A stretch of 64,000 nt of DNA from Ignavibacteriaceae bacterium (GTDB lineage Bacteria; Bacteroidota; Ignavibacteria; Ignavibacteriales; Ignavibacteriaceae): assembly GCA_013360295.1 (NCBI GenBank), contig JABWCL010000001.1, forward strand, positions 62,001-126,000. The letters are read 5' to 3'. Shown piece after piece: positions 17,915 through 25,776 of this stretch (position 1 is the stretch's first letter; the number at the start of each line of letters is the position of its first letter). The translations under genes and the position numbers were made by a program. Below the pieces are notes generated by a model, which saw only the letters and a program-made list of their open reading frames with translations, made no database searches and was not told the DNA's origin.

Positions 17915-19844
17915 CGGAAAATTCTTTCTTTTGCTTTTTCTGATCGGATGGGGGATCATTCTTTACCCTCAAACCTCTCATCCCCCTGACTCATTAGAAA
18001 AAGTATCTCAATATATTATTGACGAAGAAACATCTGAAGGAGAGAATGCTTTTGAAGAAATTTATCAAGAGTTGATCAGGAAGAAAAAGAACATAAACAC
18101 AGTATCATTTAATGAATTGGTAAGAATTCCGGGTATTGATTCGATCAGCGCCCTGGCTATTATCAGCTACCGATCAGCCACAGGATTCATCTTTTCGCCC
18201 GAAGAACTCAGATTTATAAACTCACTCTCTGCCGCGCAATTAAACTCAGTTAAACGATACTTTTTTACTGAAGAACGAAATGCGCCTTCTTTAATAGTGA
18301 ATAATTACGCAGCAGATAAATACTCTCATAACTTAGTGACAAGAATAAGAAAAAATGATGATGGCGATAACCCCGGCGGACTTTTACCTTATAGGTTATT
18401 CAGCAGGTATGTATATCATAATTCGCTGTTTTCTTTAACCCTGGTTACTGAAAAGGATCCTTTTGAAAAAAACTATCTTGACCATTATTCGGGAAGTATT
18501 TCTTTCAGAAGTGTGCCGTTCTTTGAAAATGTGCTTATCGGGGACTATCGGGTTAACTTCGGACATGGACTAATTCTCGGATCAAGTTACCTGAACAGGA
18601 AAGGAATCAGTGTTATTCGCGATGCAGAACCCTTTACAAATATCCATACCGCAGGAATCGCAGATGAAAATACCCTGATGCGGGGTATATCCGCTGATTT
18701 ATTTATCAATGAATATCTAAGTCTCAATCTTTTTATATCCTATAATGAAAGGAACACACGTACAGATTCTTCTGGCAGTATCATCTCATTTTATGAGAGC
18801 GGTTATTTTACCAATAGCAGCGAATCGGCTTATAAACGAAACACAGGAAACTTGGATGGAGGGGCAATTGTGCGGTATTCACTCTCTGAGATAGTAAGCG
18901 GAGATATACTATTATTCAACTCAAATTACAGCAGGGAGTTCTCGAATCTATTTAATCGAGGCCTGACACGGAATAATTTCTATGCCTCTGTTTCCAACTC
19001 GTTCGATTTAGGGTTTACTTCCGCGTCGCTTGAATATGCTATAAAATCAGGCGGGACATCGTCATTTTATCTCACCACAAATACCGATCTTGCAGATAAA
19101 AACATTCTCACACTTTCACTCAGGAATTATTCGCGGGGATTTCTTACTGAAAGAAGCTCCGCGTTCAGTGAGAACTCATTACCTTATTCAGAAAAAGGTT
19201 TTTACTCCGGTATCGTGACATATACCGGAGCAGGCGTTATCTCAGCGTACATTGATCTGTACCTTTTTGAATCTGTAACAGTAAGAGGATTTGAGCTAAG
19301 CGGTATCGATTTTCTTCTTCACCATAACATCACCTCCCTGTTTCTTGATGAAATCCGGACACGGGTTAAGGTCGAGAATAAGGAGGAGTTGAACCTGTCG
19401 CCGAATCCGGTAAAAATCCTTAACAAAACCATCGAAGTCAGGAATGAAATTCTTCATACCTTCGATGAGATAAGATGGCGGCTGATAACCGCGCTTCGAT
19501 TTACCGGAGCTGATAATAAAGCATCCGGGTGGCTTATATCAAATGAATTAATTCCTCCTCTAATGTTTCAAATCAGAACAGCATTCCGCTTCACTTATTA
19601 TGAATCAGATTCATTCACCTCTGGGATATACGTCCTCGAAAGAGGAGCCGGAAGCGTATTCGATGGCGCAAGATACTACGGTAAAGGTATCTCTTTTAGT
19701 ATGAATGCTGATCTGAAATCTCACAAGTTCTACCGGTTAGCTGTAAAATTCAGGCATACAACCCGGACAGATCCGGGTGTTACCGACGGCATAGATTACA
19801 CGGCCTATAATGTCTTCGCGCTTGAGTTCAATCTCCAATTATGA
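17895..19844 (+). CDS. Helix-hairpin-helix protein with C-terminal beta-barrel-like region
   Basis: This 649-residue exported protein has an N-terminal hydrophobic signal, then two helix-hairpin-helix motifs (about residues 55-115: NTVSFNELVRIPGIDSISAL and FSPEELRFINSLSAAQLNSV) of the ComEA type, and then about 500 residues of alternating strands ending in an aromatic/hydrophobic C terminus (ALEFNLQL), as in outer-membrane barrels. Such HhH-barrel proteins are common in Bacteroidota and have no agreed function; the HhH part often binds DNA, which would be unusual in the envelope. It overlaps the preceding outer-membrane gene by 20 bases, so the two are probably translated together. Confidence 0.7.
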   Translation: MSLLFSDGKFFLLLFLIGWGIILYPQTSHPPDSLEKVSQYIIDEETSEGENAFEEIYQELIRKKKNINTVSFNELVRIPGIDSISALAIISYRSATGFIFSPEELRFINSLSAAQLNSVKRYFFTEERNAPSLIVNNYAADKYSHNLVTRIRKNDDGDNPGGLLPYRLFSRYVYHNSLFSLTLVTEKDPFEKNYLDHYSGSISFRSVPFFENVLIGDYRVNFGHGLILGSSYLNRKGISVIRDAEPFTNIHTAGIADENTLMRGISADLFINEYLSLNLFISYNERNTRTDSSGSIISFYESGYFTNSSESAYKRNTGNLDGGAIVRYSLSEIVSGDILLFNSNYSREFSNLFNRGLTRNNFYASVSNSFDLGFTSASLEYAIKSGGTSSFYLTTNTDLADKNILTLSLRNYSRGFLTERSSAFSENSLPYSEKGFYSGIVTYTGAGVISAYIDLYLFESVTVRGFELSGIDFLLHHNITSLFLDEIRTRVKVENKEELNLSPNPVKILNKTIEVRNEILHTFDEIRWRLITALRFTGADNKASGWLISNELIPPLMFQIRTAFRFTYYESDSFTSGIYVLERGAGSVFDGARYYGKGISFSMNADLKSHKFYRLAVKFRHTTRTDPGVTDGIDYTAYNVFALEFNLQL

Positions 19845-19851
19845 TTTAAGA

Positions 19852-21090
19852 CTACTTTCTTTTTGTTATTATCCTGATTCCGTGTTTGAATGTCAGATAG
19901 TACCAGATCCACTCAGCCATTACCCGTATCCTGTTCCTGAACCCGATCAGGAACATCACGTGAACAAATGACCAGAGTATCCACGCAAAAAATCCGCTGA
20001 ACTCCATCCCCCAGATATTTGCCACCGCCTTAGCCCTCCCAATAGTCGCCATACTCCCCTTATCGAAATAGCGGAACTCCTCACGGGGAATCTTCTCAAT
20101 GTCGTTGGCAATCTGCTTTGCGGCAAACTTTCCCTGCTGCATAGCCACGGGCGCAATTCCGGGCAATACACCATATCTTCTGTCCTTAAAAAATGCTGCA
20201 TCTCCAATGATGAATACTTCCTTATAACCTTCAATGCTAAGGTCCTGATTGACTTTCACTCTCCCCGCCCTGTCCTTTTCACAATCAATCTTATCAATTA
20301 CCTCGGCAACTTTATTTCCTGCAGCCCAGACAATGGTAGATGTTTCTATCATCCCTGTGCTTGTTTTCACACCGGCTTCCGAAATATCTTCCACATTTGT
20401 TTTGAGCCGGACATCAACTCCCATTTTTTCAAGTTCCTTCAGCGCTTCCGAAGATAATCTTTCTGAGAATGCTGAAAGTACTCTGCTTTGCCCTTCGAGA
20501 AGGATAACTTTAGTCTCGGAAGGCTGAATATTTCTGAAATCTCTTATCAGATCTTTTTTAGCCATCTCTGCAATAGCTCCTGCCATTTCCACTCCTGTCG
20601 GCCCGCCTCCGACTATAACAAAGGTCAGGTTCTTTAACTTCTCGACCTGATCGAGAGAGGCCTCAGCATTTTCCAGGCACTGCAGAATGCGCTCCCTTAT
20701 TCTGAGGGCGTCAGCAAGGATTTTAAGACCCGGCGCTTTCTTTTCCCAATGGTCATTCCCCAAGTAGGAATGGCGCGACCCGGGCGCAAGGATCAGGTAA
20801 TCATAATCCAATTCCCTGTCCGAAAGCAGCACCCTTCTGTTTGAAATATCCACCCCGGTCACTTCACGCATAATCACATTTACATTTTTATATCCGGAGA
20901 GAATACTTCTGATGGGAATAGCAATATCTCCGGGTGAAAGAACGGAGGTTGCAACCTGGTAGAGCAGCGGCTGGAAAAGATGGTGATTCGTCTTATCAAC
21001 CACAGTAACTTCAAAAGTGCTGGCGTCAAACTGCTTCGCGGCAGTAAGGCCGCCAAATCCGGCACCGACAATGATCACTTTTTTCTTCAT
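19852..21090 (-). CDS. ndh: Type II NADH dehydrogenase (NDH-2), FAD-dependent
   Basis: The 412-residue protein has the FAD-binding motif GAGFGGLTAAKQ near the N terminus, the NAD-binding motif VIVGGGPTGVEMAGAIAE near residue 165 and the second FAD motif VFIIGDAAFF near 300. The sequence NHHLFQPLLYQVAT is the quinone-site signature of NDH-2 enzymes. A hydrophobic C-terminal stretch (FFAWILWSFVHVMFLIGF) would attach it to the membrane. It passes electrons from NADH to quinone without pumping ions and complements the nuo genes found downstream. It is divergent from the fur-feo operon. Confidence 0.9.
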   Translation of the reverse strand: MKKKVIIVGAGFGGLTAAKQFDASTFEVTVVDKTNHHLFQPLLYQVATSVLSPGDIAIPIRSILSGYKNVNVIMREVTGVDISNRRVLLSDRELDYDYLILAPGSRHSYLGNDHWEKKAPGLKILADALRIRERILQCLENAEASLDQVEKLKNLTFVIVGGGPTGVEMAGAIAEMAKKDLIRDFRNIQPSETKVILLEGQSRVLSAFSERLSSEALKELEKMGVDVRLKTNVEDISEAGVKTSTGMIETSTIVWAAGNKVAEVIDKIDCEKDRAGRVKVNQDLSIEGYKEVFIIGDAAFFKDRRYGVLPGIAPVAMQQGKFAAKQIANDIEKIPREEFRYFDKGSMATIGRAKAVANIWGMEFSGFFAWILWSFVHVMFLIGFRNRIRVMAEWIWYYLTFKHGIRIITKRK

Positions 21091-21112
21091 AAAATTCCTT
21101 AAATCTGTGAAG

Positions 21113-21120
21113 CAAAAATA
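21113..21120 (-). promoter_or_regulatory. -7-type box of the ndh gene
   Basis: The minus strand reads TATTTTTG, an exact match to TAnnTTTG, 22 bases upstream of the ndh start at 21090. No TTG is found at the expected -33 distance. Confidence 0.35.
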
Positions 21121-21142
21121 TAAAATGATACCTTATTTAGAC

Positions 21143-21187
21143 TTGATTTAATTAAATTTTGTTATTAATTTTCTTTAGATTAAATCT
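21143..21187 (+). promoter_or_regulatory. Putative fur-feoAB promoter with two palindromes
   Basis: A TTG at 21143-21145 and TAATTTTC at 21166-21173 (one base off TAnnTTTG) are 20 bases apart. The -33 element runs into the perfect 12-bp palindrome ATTTAATTAAAT (21146-21157), and the expected transcription start is covered by the inverted repeat AGATT-A-AATCT (21177-21187), nine bases before the fur start. Either palindrome could be a Fur operator giving autoregulation. Both are A+T-rich, so chance occurrence is possible. Confidence 0.4.
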
Positions 21188-21195
21188 TAATAATA

Positions 21196-21654
21196 ATGCC
21201 GAACAATAAAAAAGCTTCTGATATATTCAGGGAGTTCCTCAAGCAGGGTAAAAACAGGATTACCCCCGAGCGCTTCGAGATACTCGATGCCGCCCTGGAA
21301 TTTGACGGACACTTCTCTGCCGACGAACTTTATATATCCATGAAGAATCATAAGTCAAGGGTTTCACGGGCAACTGTTTATAATACACTCGAACTTCTTA
21401 CCCAGTGTGAACTTCTCTCCCTTCGCAATTTCGGTGACAATATGAAACGTTACGAAAGCAATTATAAGCGAAGGTTCCACGATCACCTGATCTGTCTTGA
21501 CTGCGGCAGAATTGTTGAGTTCACCAACAACAAAGTTAAAAATATCCAACAGGAAATCTGCGATGCTCTCGGTTTTGAATCCGCGTCATATTCTTTCAAT
21601 ATATTCGTCAAATGTAAAAACAAAAAGGAGTGCCCATACTACAATGGGAAATAA
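21196..21654 (+). CDS. Fur family metal-dependent transcriptional regulator
   Basis: The 152-residue protein has a winged-helix N terminus (ITPERFEILDAALEFDGHFSADELY, VSRATVYNTLELL) and a dimer domain with metal ligands in HDHLICLDCGRIVEF. A CxxC pair and a second CKNKKEC pair form the structural zinc site typical of Fur/PerR. It is the first gene of a run with feoA and feoB, so ferrous-iron regulation is likely; a PerR or Zur role cannot be excluded from sequence alone. Its stop codon overlaps the start of feoA. Confidence 0.88.
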   Translation: MPNNKKASDIFREFLKQGKNRITPERFEILDAALEFDGHFSADELYISMKNHKSRVSRATVYNTLELLTQCELLSLRNFGDNMKRYESNYKRRFHDHLICLDCGRIVEFTNNKVKNIQQEICDALGFESASYSFNIFVKCKNKKECPYYNGK

Positions 21655-21874
21655 AACACTCGATAAAGCCTCTAAAGGCAAGTTCCTCAAGATCAACTCT
21701 TTACCCAAAGGCATACACAGGATTCAGCTACTCCGCTTTGGTATCACTGAGGGTGACATTGTCTTCTGTTTGGAAAGGCTCCCGGGCGGTACTGTCGTTA
21801 TAAAAAAGAACAGGCAGGAGATAGCCATCGGCTTTGACATCGCGAAAAATATCTCCTGTTCATATCATTCATAA
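21644..21874 (+). CDS. feoA: FeoA, ferrous iron transport accessory protein
   Basis: The 76-residue protein is an SH3-like FeoA: KFLKINSLPKGIHRIQLLRFGITEGD is the conserved core, followed by RLPGGTVVIKKNRQEIAIG. The ATG at 21644 overlaps the fur gene by 11 bases, with AAAGGAG about 13 bases upstream. The frame is open far upstream of this point, but that part lies inside fur in another frame and is not coding. It works with the FeoB permease encoded directly downstream. Confidence 0.85.
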   Translation: MGNKTLDKASKGKFLKINSLPKGIHRIQLLRFGITEGDIVFCLERLPGGTVVIKKNRQEIAIGFDIAKNISCSYHS

Positions 21875-21891
21875 TACCCCGGAGAAATTGA

Positions 21892-23916
21892 TTGAATAAC
21901 CAGGCTGCAACTGAACCTGTCCAGGAATTAAAGCAAACAGGAAATAACCCGCCGGGGAAAAAACTAAAAATAGTATTAGTAGGTAATCCGAATGTCGGGA
22001 AGTCTCTCTTCTTTAATCAGCTTTCCGGCGGTTATGTTGATGTATCCAACTTCCCGGGCACCACGGTTTCTGTCACTAAAGGTAATTACCGGAATTATGA
22101 AGTTTTTGATACACCGGGTATATACGGAGTCTCCTCGTTTAACGACGAGGAAAGGGTTGCAAGGGATATTATTCTTGAAGCCGACATTATACTCAACATT
22201 GTCAATTCTCTCTATCTTGAACGCGACCTCTTCCTCACACAGCAGCTCATTGATATGGGAAAAAAAGTAACAATCTGCCTGAATTTCTCCGATGAAGTAA
22301 AAAGGCGTAATCTGAAAATTGATTATCAAAAACTTTCTGACTTCTTTGGAGTTGAGGTTATCCCCTTTTCTGCCGTTTCTGGCAACGGTTTTAACCGACT
22401 TGATTTTGCGATCGAAAATGCCAGAGAGGGTAAACGGTTATACGACATCTCCAGAATAAAAAACAAAACAGTTTATTCTTCAATACCGGACGCCGAACTG
22501 ATAATGATCGCGGAAGGAGATGATATTATCTCTGAACGATACGGGCTTCCCGTCGCAGGATTTGATGAACGAGAGCTTATTTATATAGAGCGAAGGAACG
22601 CTGTCAACGAACTGGTCAGCAATGCTGAATATGAGGATTCATCCAGTGGCAGGTTTTTCAATCTCCTGGGAAGATTATCAATTGATCCTAAATATGGTAT
22701 ATTCGTCCTCTTAGGTGTGCTTACCCTGATGTATTTTTTCATCGGTGACCTTGTCGCGCAGCGCCTCGTCGGGTTCACTGAGGGTGAAATCGGGAACAGG
22801 CTATTTGAATATAATCTGAAACTTTATGTCGGAGAATTCACACCGGTGGATGTAACCGCCGAATTGATGAATGTAGAAGATGAAGTAACAGAATCCCGTA
22901 ATTTTAATTTCCCCGCGGGAATTGATAAAAATTCAGACGCTTATGTTGAAATGAATCAGTTTATTGATGGGAAAAATTACGCTCTCTCTTTCCACTATCC
23001 GAATTGGTTTTATAAACTCCTTTTTGGTGAGTTCGGAGTGATCAGTATGACGATAACATATTTGCTATTCCTCCTCTTCCCGCTTGTAATCGCATTTTAT
23101 TTCGCGATGGCATTTCTTGAGGACAGCGGTTACCTTCCGCGCCTCGCGACTATGATGGACAGAAGCCTGAATAAACTTGGACTGAACGGAAAAGCTATCA
23201 TCCCAATTATCCTGGGATTCGGCTGCGTGACTATGGCTACTATCACGACACGCATACTCGGGAATGAAAGAGAGAAAACGATCGCAACTGCAATCCTGCA
23301 GTTTGTTATCCCCTGCTCAGCACAACTTGCAGTTATTACTGTCCTAATGGCGTCCGCCGGTTTTGTACCGCTGATGATTTACTCCTTCGTAATTTTGACA
23401 GTTCTCATTACCCTTTCCACTATTCTGAACAAATTCCTGCAGGGTTCCTATTCTCCGCTTCTTCTAGATCTGCCGATGATGCAGTTTCCGAAGTTTAACA
23501 ACCTGATGAAAAAAACATATTACCGGACTCTCGGATTTATGAAGGAAGCAGCAGTTTGGTTCTTTGTAGGCGCGCTCATAGTCGGACTTTTTGATATCAC
23601 CGGATTGTTAAAGATCTTTCAGGATATGCTTGCTCCGGTCACTGTTCATTGGCTTAAGTTGCCGAAAGAAGCAGCTACAGCATTTGTGATGGGTATCGTG
23701 CGGAGGGATTTTGGAACCGCGGGTCTATTCGAAATGTCTCTCGCACCGATGCAAATAACCGTGGCAATTATCACCATAACCCTTTTTGTGCCCTGCATCG
23801 CTTCTCTTATGGTAATGCTAAATGAACGGGGATTAAAAACCGGTATGATGATTTGGGCGGCCACGTGGATAGTTGCCTTCGCCATCGGCGGTATTGTCGC
23901 GCAGATAATAGTATAA
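21892..23916 (+). CDS. feoB: FeoB, ferrous iron transport GTPase/permease
   Basis: The 674-residue inner-membrane protein has an N-terminal G domain with the P-loop GNPNVGKS (residues 31-38), the switch region NFPGTTVSV and DTPGIYG. Two Gate domains follow; the signature GCVTMATITTRILGNEREKT lies in the first and the AWFFVGALIVGLF-like helices belong to the second. It imports Fe2+. The start is a TTG preceded by GGAG at a normal distance. Length is a little below the E. coli protein (about 770), as is usual when the C-terminal cytoplasmic part is short. It forms an operon with fur and feoA. Confidence 0.93.
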   Translation: MNNQAATEPVQELKQTGNNPPGKKLKIVLVGNPNVGKSLFFNQLSGGYVDVSNFPGTTVSVTKGNYRNYEVFDTPGIYGVSSFNDEERVARDIILEADIILNIVNSLYLERDLFLTQQLIDMGKKVTICLNFSDEVKRRNLKIDYQKLSDFFGVEVIPFSAVSGNGFNRLDFAIENAREGKRLYDISRIKNKTVYSSIPDAELIMIAEGDDIISERYGLPVAGFDERELIYIERRNAVNELVSNAEYEDSSSGRFFNLLGRLSIDPKYGIFVLLGVLTLMYFFIGDLVAQRLVGFTEGEIGNRLFEYNLKLYVGEFTPVDVTAELMNVEDEVTESRNFNFPAGIDKNSDAYVEMNQFIDGKNYALSFHYPNWFYKLLFGEFGVISMTITYLLFLLFPLVIAFYFAMAFLEDSGYLPRLATMMDRSLNKLGLNGKAIIPIILGFGCVTMATITTRILGNEREKTIATAILQFVIPCSAQLAVITVLMASAGFVPLMIYSFVILTVLITLSTILNKFLQGSYSPLLLDLPMMQFPKFNNLMKKTYYRTLGFMKEAAVWFFVGALIVGLFDITGLLKIFQDMLAPVTVHWLKLPKEAATAFVMGIVRRDFGTAGLFEMSLAPMQITVAIITITLFVPCIASLMVMLNERGLKTGMMIWAATWIVAFAIGGIVAQIIV

Positions 23917-23924
23917 TTTCAGAT

Positions 23925-24650
23925 ATGACAAAGAAGCAATTACTTTCACAATACCCGCTCAACTGGAAGAATAAAGGATTCGGAATAAAAATTTTCTGTT
24001 CGATTCCCAAAATTGCGACCGGTATACTTATAACGGCAGACAAGAACTTAGTGCTTGTTGATCCGGGAGACGGAATATTGCGTGATTTAAACAGGGAGAT
24101 CACCCCGGCGCAACTGCTATCAATTTCTGATATATTCATCACCCACGGGCACCACGATCACGTGGGAGGAGTATGGGCGCTGCTTACTTACTGGAGAGTT
24201 GTCAGAAAGCTTTCTCCTGTAAACATATATTATCCCGAAGGCTGTGTTGAGATCGAATCAATTTATAGTGCGTTCAGCAAAGTCTACTCCAACACAATAT
24301 CTTACAGAATCAACCTCCGGAAAATCGGAAACAGCCGCAAGATAAAAGCCTCCGGAATGGAGGTAAAACCTTTCCCTGTTCTGCACAGGGAATACGAACT
24401 TAGTGATGATAGGAATGTCAATGTCCCCGCCCTTGGATACAAATTTTATTTCACTGATATGAGTATCTGTTATGGCGGCGATTCCGCAAGGTGTGAACCC
24501 CTTGAAAAAATGGTAAAAGGGTCAGATCTCGCTGTTCTTGAAGCCGGGTTTGAAGAGGGAGAACCCGAAGGAATGCATATGTCCGTATCTGAAGCAGCGG
24601 AAATCGGCAAAACTGCTAAAAATTTCTTCCTGGTACACGTACCACAGTAG
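23925..24650 (+). CDS. Metallo-beta-lactamase-fold hydrolase in the feo operon
   Basis: The 241-residue protein shows the MBL zinc motif THGHHDHVGG (about residues 70-80), a later His in VLHREYE, the Asp of GGDSAR and a C-terminal His in FFLVHVPQ. The frame opens earlier at 23853 within feoB, but the ATG at 23925, eight bases after the feoB stop, is the natural start. The closest functional families by feel are RNase Z-like or phosphodiesterase-like MBL proteins; the substrate is unknown. Its position right behind feoB suggests co-transcription, not necessarily a role in iron uptake. Confidence 0.8.
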   Translation: MTKKQLLSQYPLNWKNKGFGIKIFCSIPKIATGILITADKNLVLVDPGDGILRDLNREITPAQLLSISDIFITHGHHDHVGGVWALLTYWRVVRKLSPVNIYYPEGCVEIESIYSAFSKVYSNTISYRINLRKIGNSRKIKASGMEVKPFPVLHREYELSDDRNVNVPALGYKFYFTDMSICYGGDSARCEPLEKMVKGSDLAVLEAGFEEGEPEGMHMSVSEAAEIGKTAKNFFLVHVPQ

Positions 24651-24671
24651 GCTCCGGGTCAAGTATCCTGA

Positions 24672-24701
24672 TTGAAAATTCCCTCCTTATCCTTAAATTT
24701 G
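24672..24701 (+). promoter_or_regulatory. Full Bacteroidota-type promoter for the PD40/M28 gene pair
   Basis: TTG at 24672-24674 and TAAATTTG at 24694-24701 match both halves of the consensus exactly with a 19-base spacer. Transcription would start near 24708, about 20 bases before the ATG at 24728, leaving room for the GAGG ribosome site at 24720-24723. Confidence 0.65.
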
Positions 24702-24727
24702 AGATTTAGTTTACACAATGAGGCAAG

Positions 24728-25762
24728 ATGAAAACCACATTATTCATACTTTTTCTATTTTATGTTACAAGCTTCTCACAGGAATCGGAACAGTACATTT
24801 ATCCGGGCGAGAAGCATTTTAAAAATGTAAAAATGCTAACCGACGGCGGTGAGAATGCGGAAGCATATCTTTCATTTTCCGAGCAACAGCTTATACTTCA
24901 GATCACGAACGGGGACGTTAAATGTGACCAGATATTCACAATGGGAACTGATGGCTCAAATCTGAAGATGGTTTCTAATGGCAAAGGCAGGACTACCTGC
25001 GCATACTTTTTACCGGATGATGCTGAGATAATTTACGCCTCTACACATCTTGCTGATGCTGATTGCCCTCCGCCCCCAGACCGGAGCAGAGGTTATGTTT
25101 GGAAGCTTTATGACAGCTTCGACCTCTTTATCTCAAACGTTGACGGTACCAATATCAGGCGCGTAACTGACGCCCCGGGGTATGATGCCGAAGCGACAGT
25201 CTCCCCTCTCGGTGATAAAATTGTATTCACAAGCCTTCGAGACGGTGATCCGGAGTTGTACCTTATGGATATTGACGGCACCAACCAGAAGCGTCTAACT
25301 TTCGAAAAAGGTTATGACGGCGGAGCATTCTTCTCACCTGACGGGAAACAATTAATCTTCAGGGCCAGCCGCCCAAAAACTGAAAAAGAGTTAAAGGATT
25401 ATGATGAATTAGTTAAGGAAGGATTGGTACGTCCTACAGCGTTTGAGCTTTTTATGATTAATGTTGACGGTACCGGACTCCGGCAGATTACAAACCTAGG
25501 TAAGGCAAGTTTCGCGCCCTATATGCACCCCGACGGAAAAAGGATAATCTTCTCTTCCAACATCAACAGTGAGACAGGGAGGGATTTTGACTTATATATG
25601 ATTAACACTGACGGCACGAACCTCGAACAGATCACCTTTAATAAAACCTTTGACGGCTTCCCGATGTTTACGCGGGATGGAAAGAAACTCGTATTCGCCT
25701 CCAACCGTTTCAGTAAAAAGGAAGGCGATACAAATATTTTTATTTGCGACTGGATAGACTAA
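24728..25762 (+). CDS. Exported TolB-like PD40 beta-propeller protein
   Basis: The 344-residue protein has a signal peptide (MKTTLFILFLFYVTSFSQ) and a six-bladed TolB-type propeller. At least five PD40 blades can be read, such as ATVSPLGDKIVFTSLRDGD, AFFSPDGKQLIFRASRP, PYMHPDGKRIIFSSN and MFTRDGKKLVFASNR, each followed by a D(G)TN loop. It lacks the N-terminal TolB domain and any peptidase domain. It is 14 bases upstream of an M28 peptidase gene and shares its promoter, so the two may act together on peptides or as a sensor-enzyme pair; that link is inferred. Confidence 0.82.
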   Translation: MKTTLFILFLFYVTSFSQESEQYIYPGEKHFKNVKMLTDGGENAEAYLSFSEQQLILQITNGDVKCDQIFTMGTDGSNLKMVSNGKGRTTCAYFLPDDAEIIYASTHLADADCPPPPDRSRGYVWKLYDSFDLFISNVDGTNIRRVTDAPGYDAEATVSPLGDKIVFTSLRDGDPELYLMDIDGTNQKRLTFEKGYDGGAFFSPDGKQLIFRASRPKTEKELKDYDELVKEGLVRPTAFELFMINVDGTGLRQITNLGKASFAPYMHPDGKRIIFSSNINSETGRDFDLYMINTDGTNLEQITFNKTFDGFPMFTRDGKKLVFASNRFSKKEGDTNIFICDWID

Positions 25763-25776
25763 AGAAAGAATAAAAA

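Noticed and set aside
21497-21643. N-terminal extension of FeoA
   Set aside because: FeoA proteins are about 75 residues long and the extension is fur coding sequence read in another frame.
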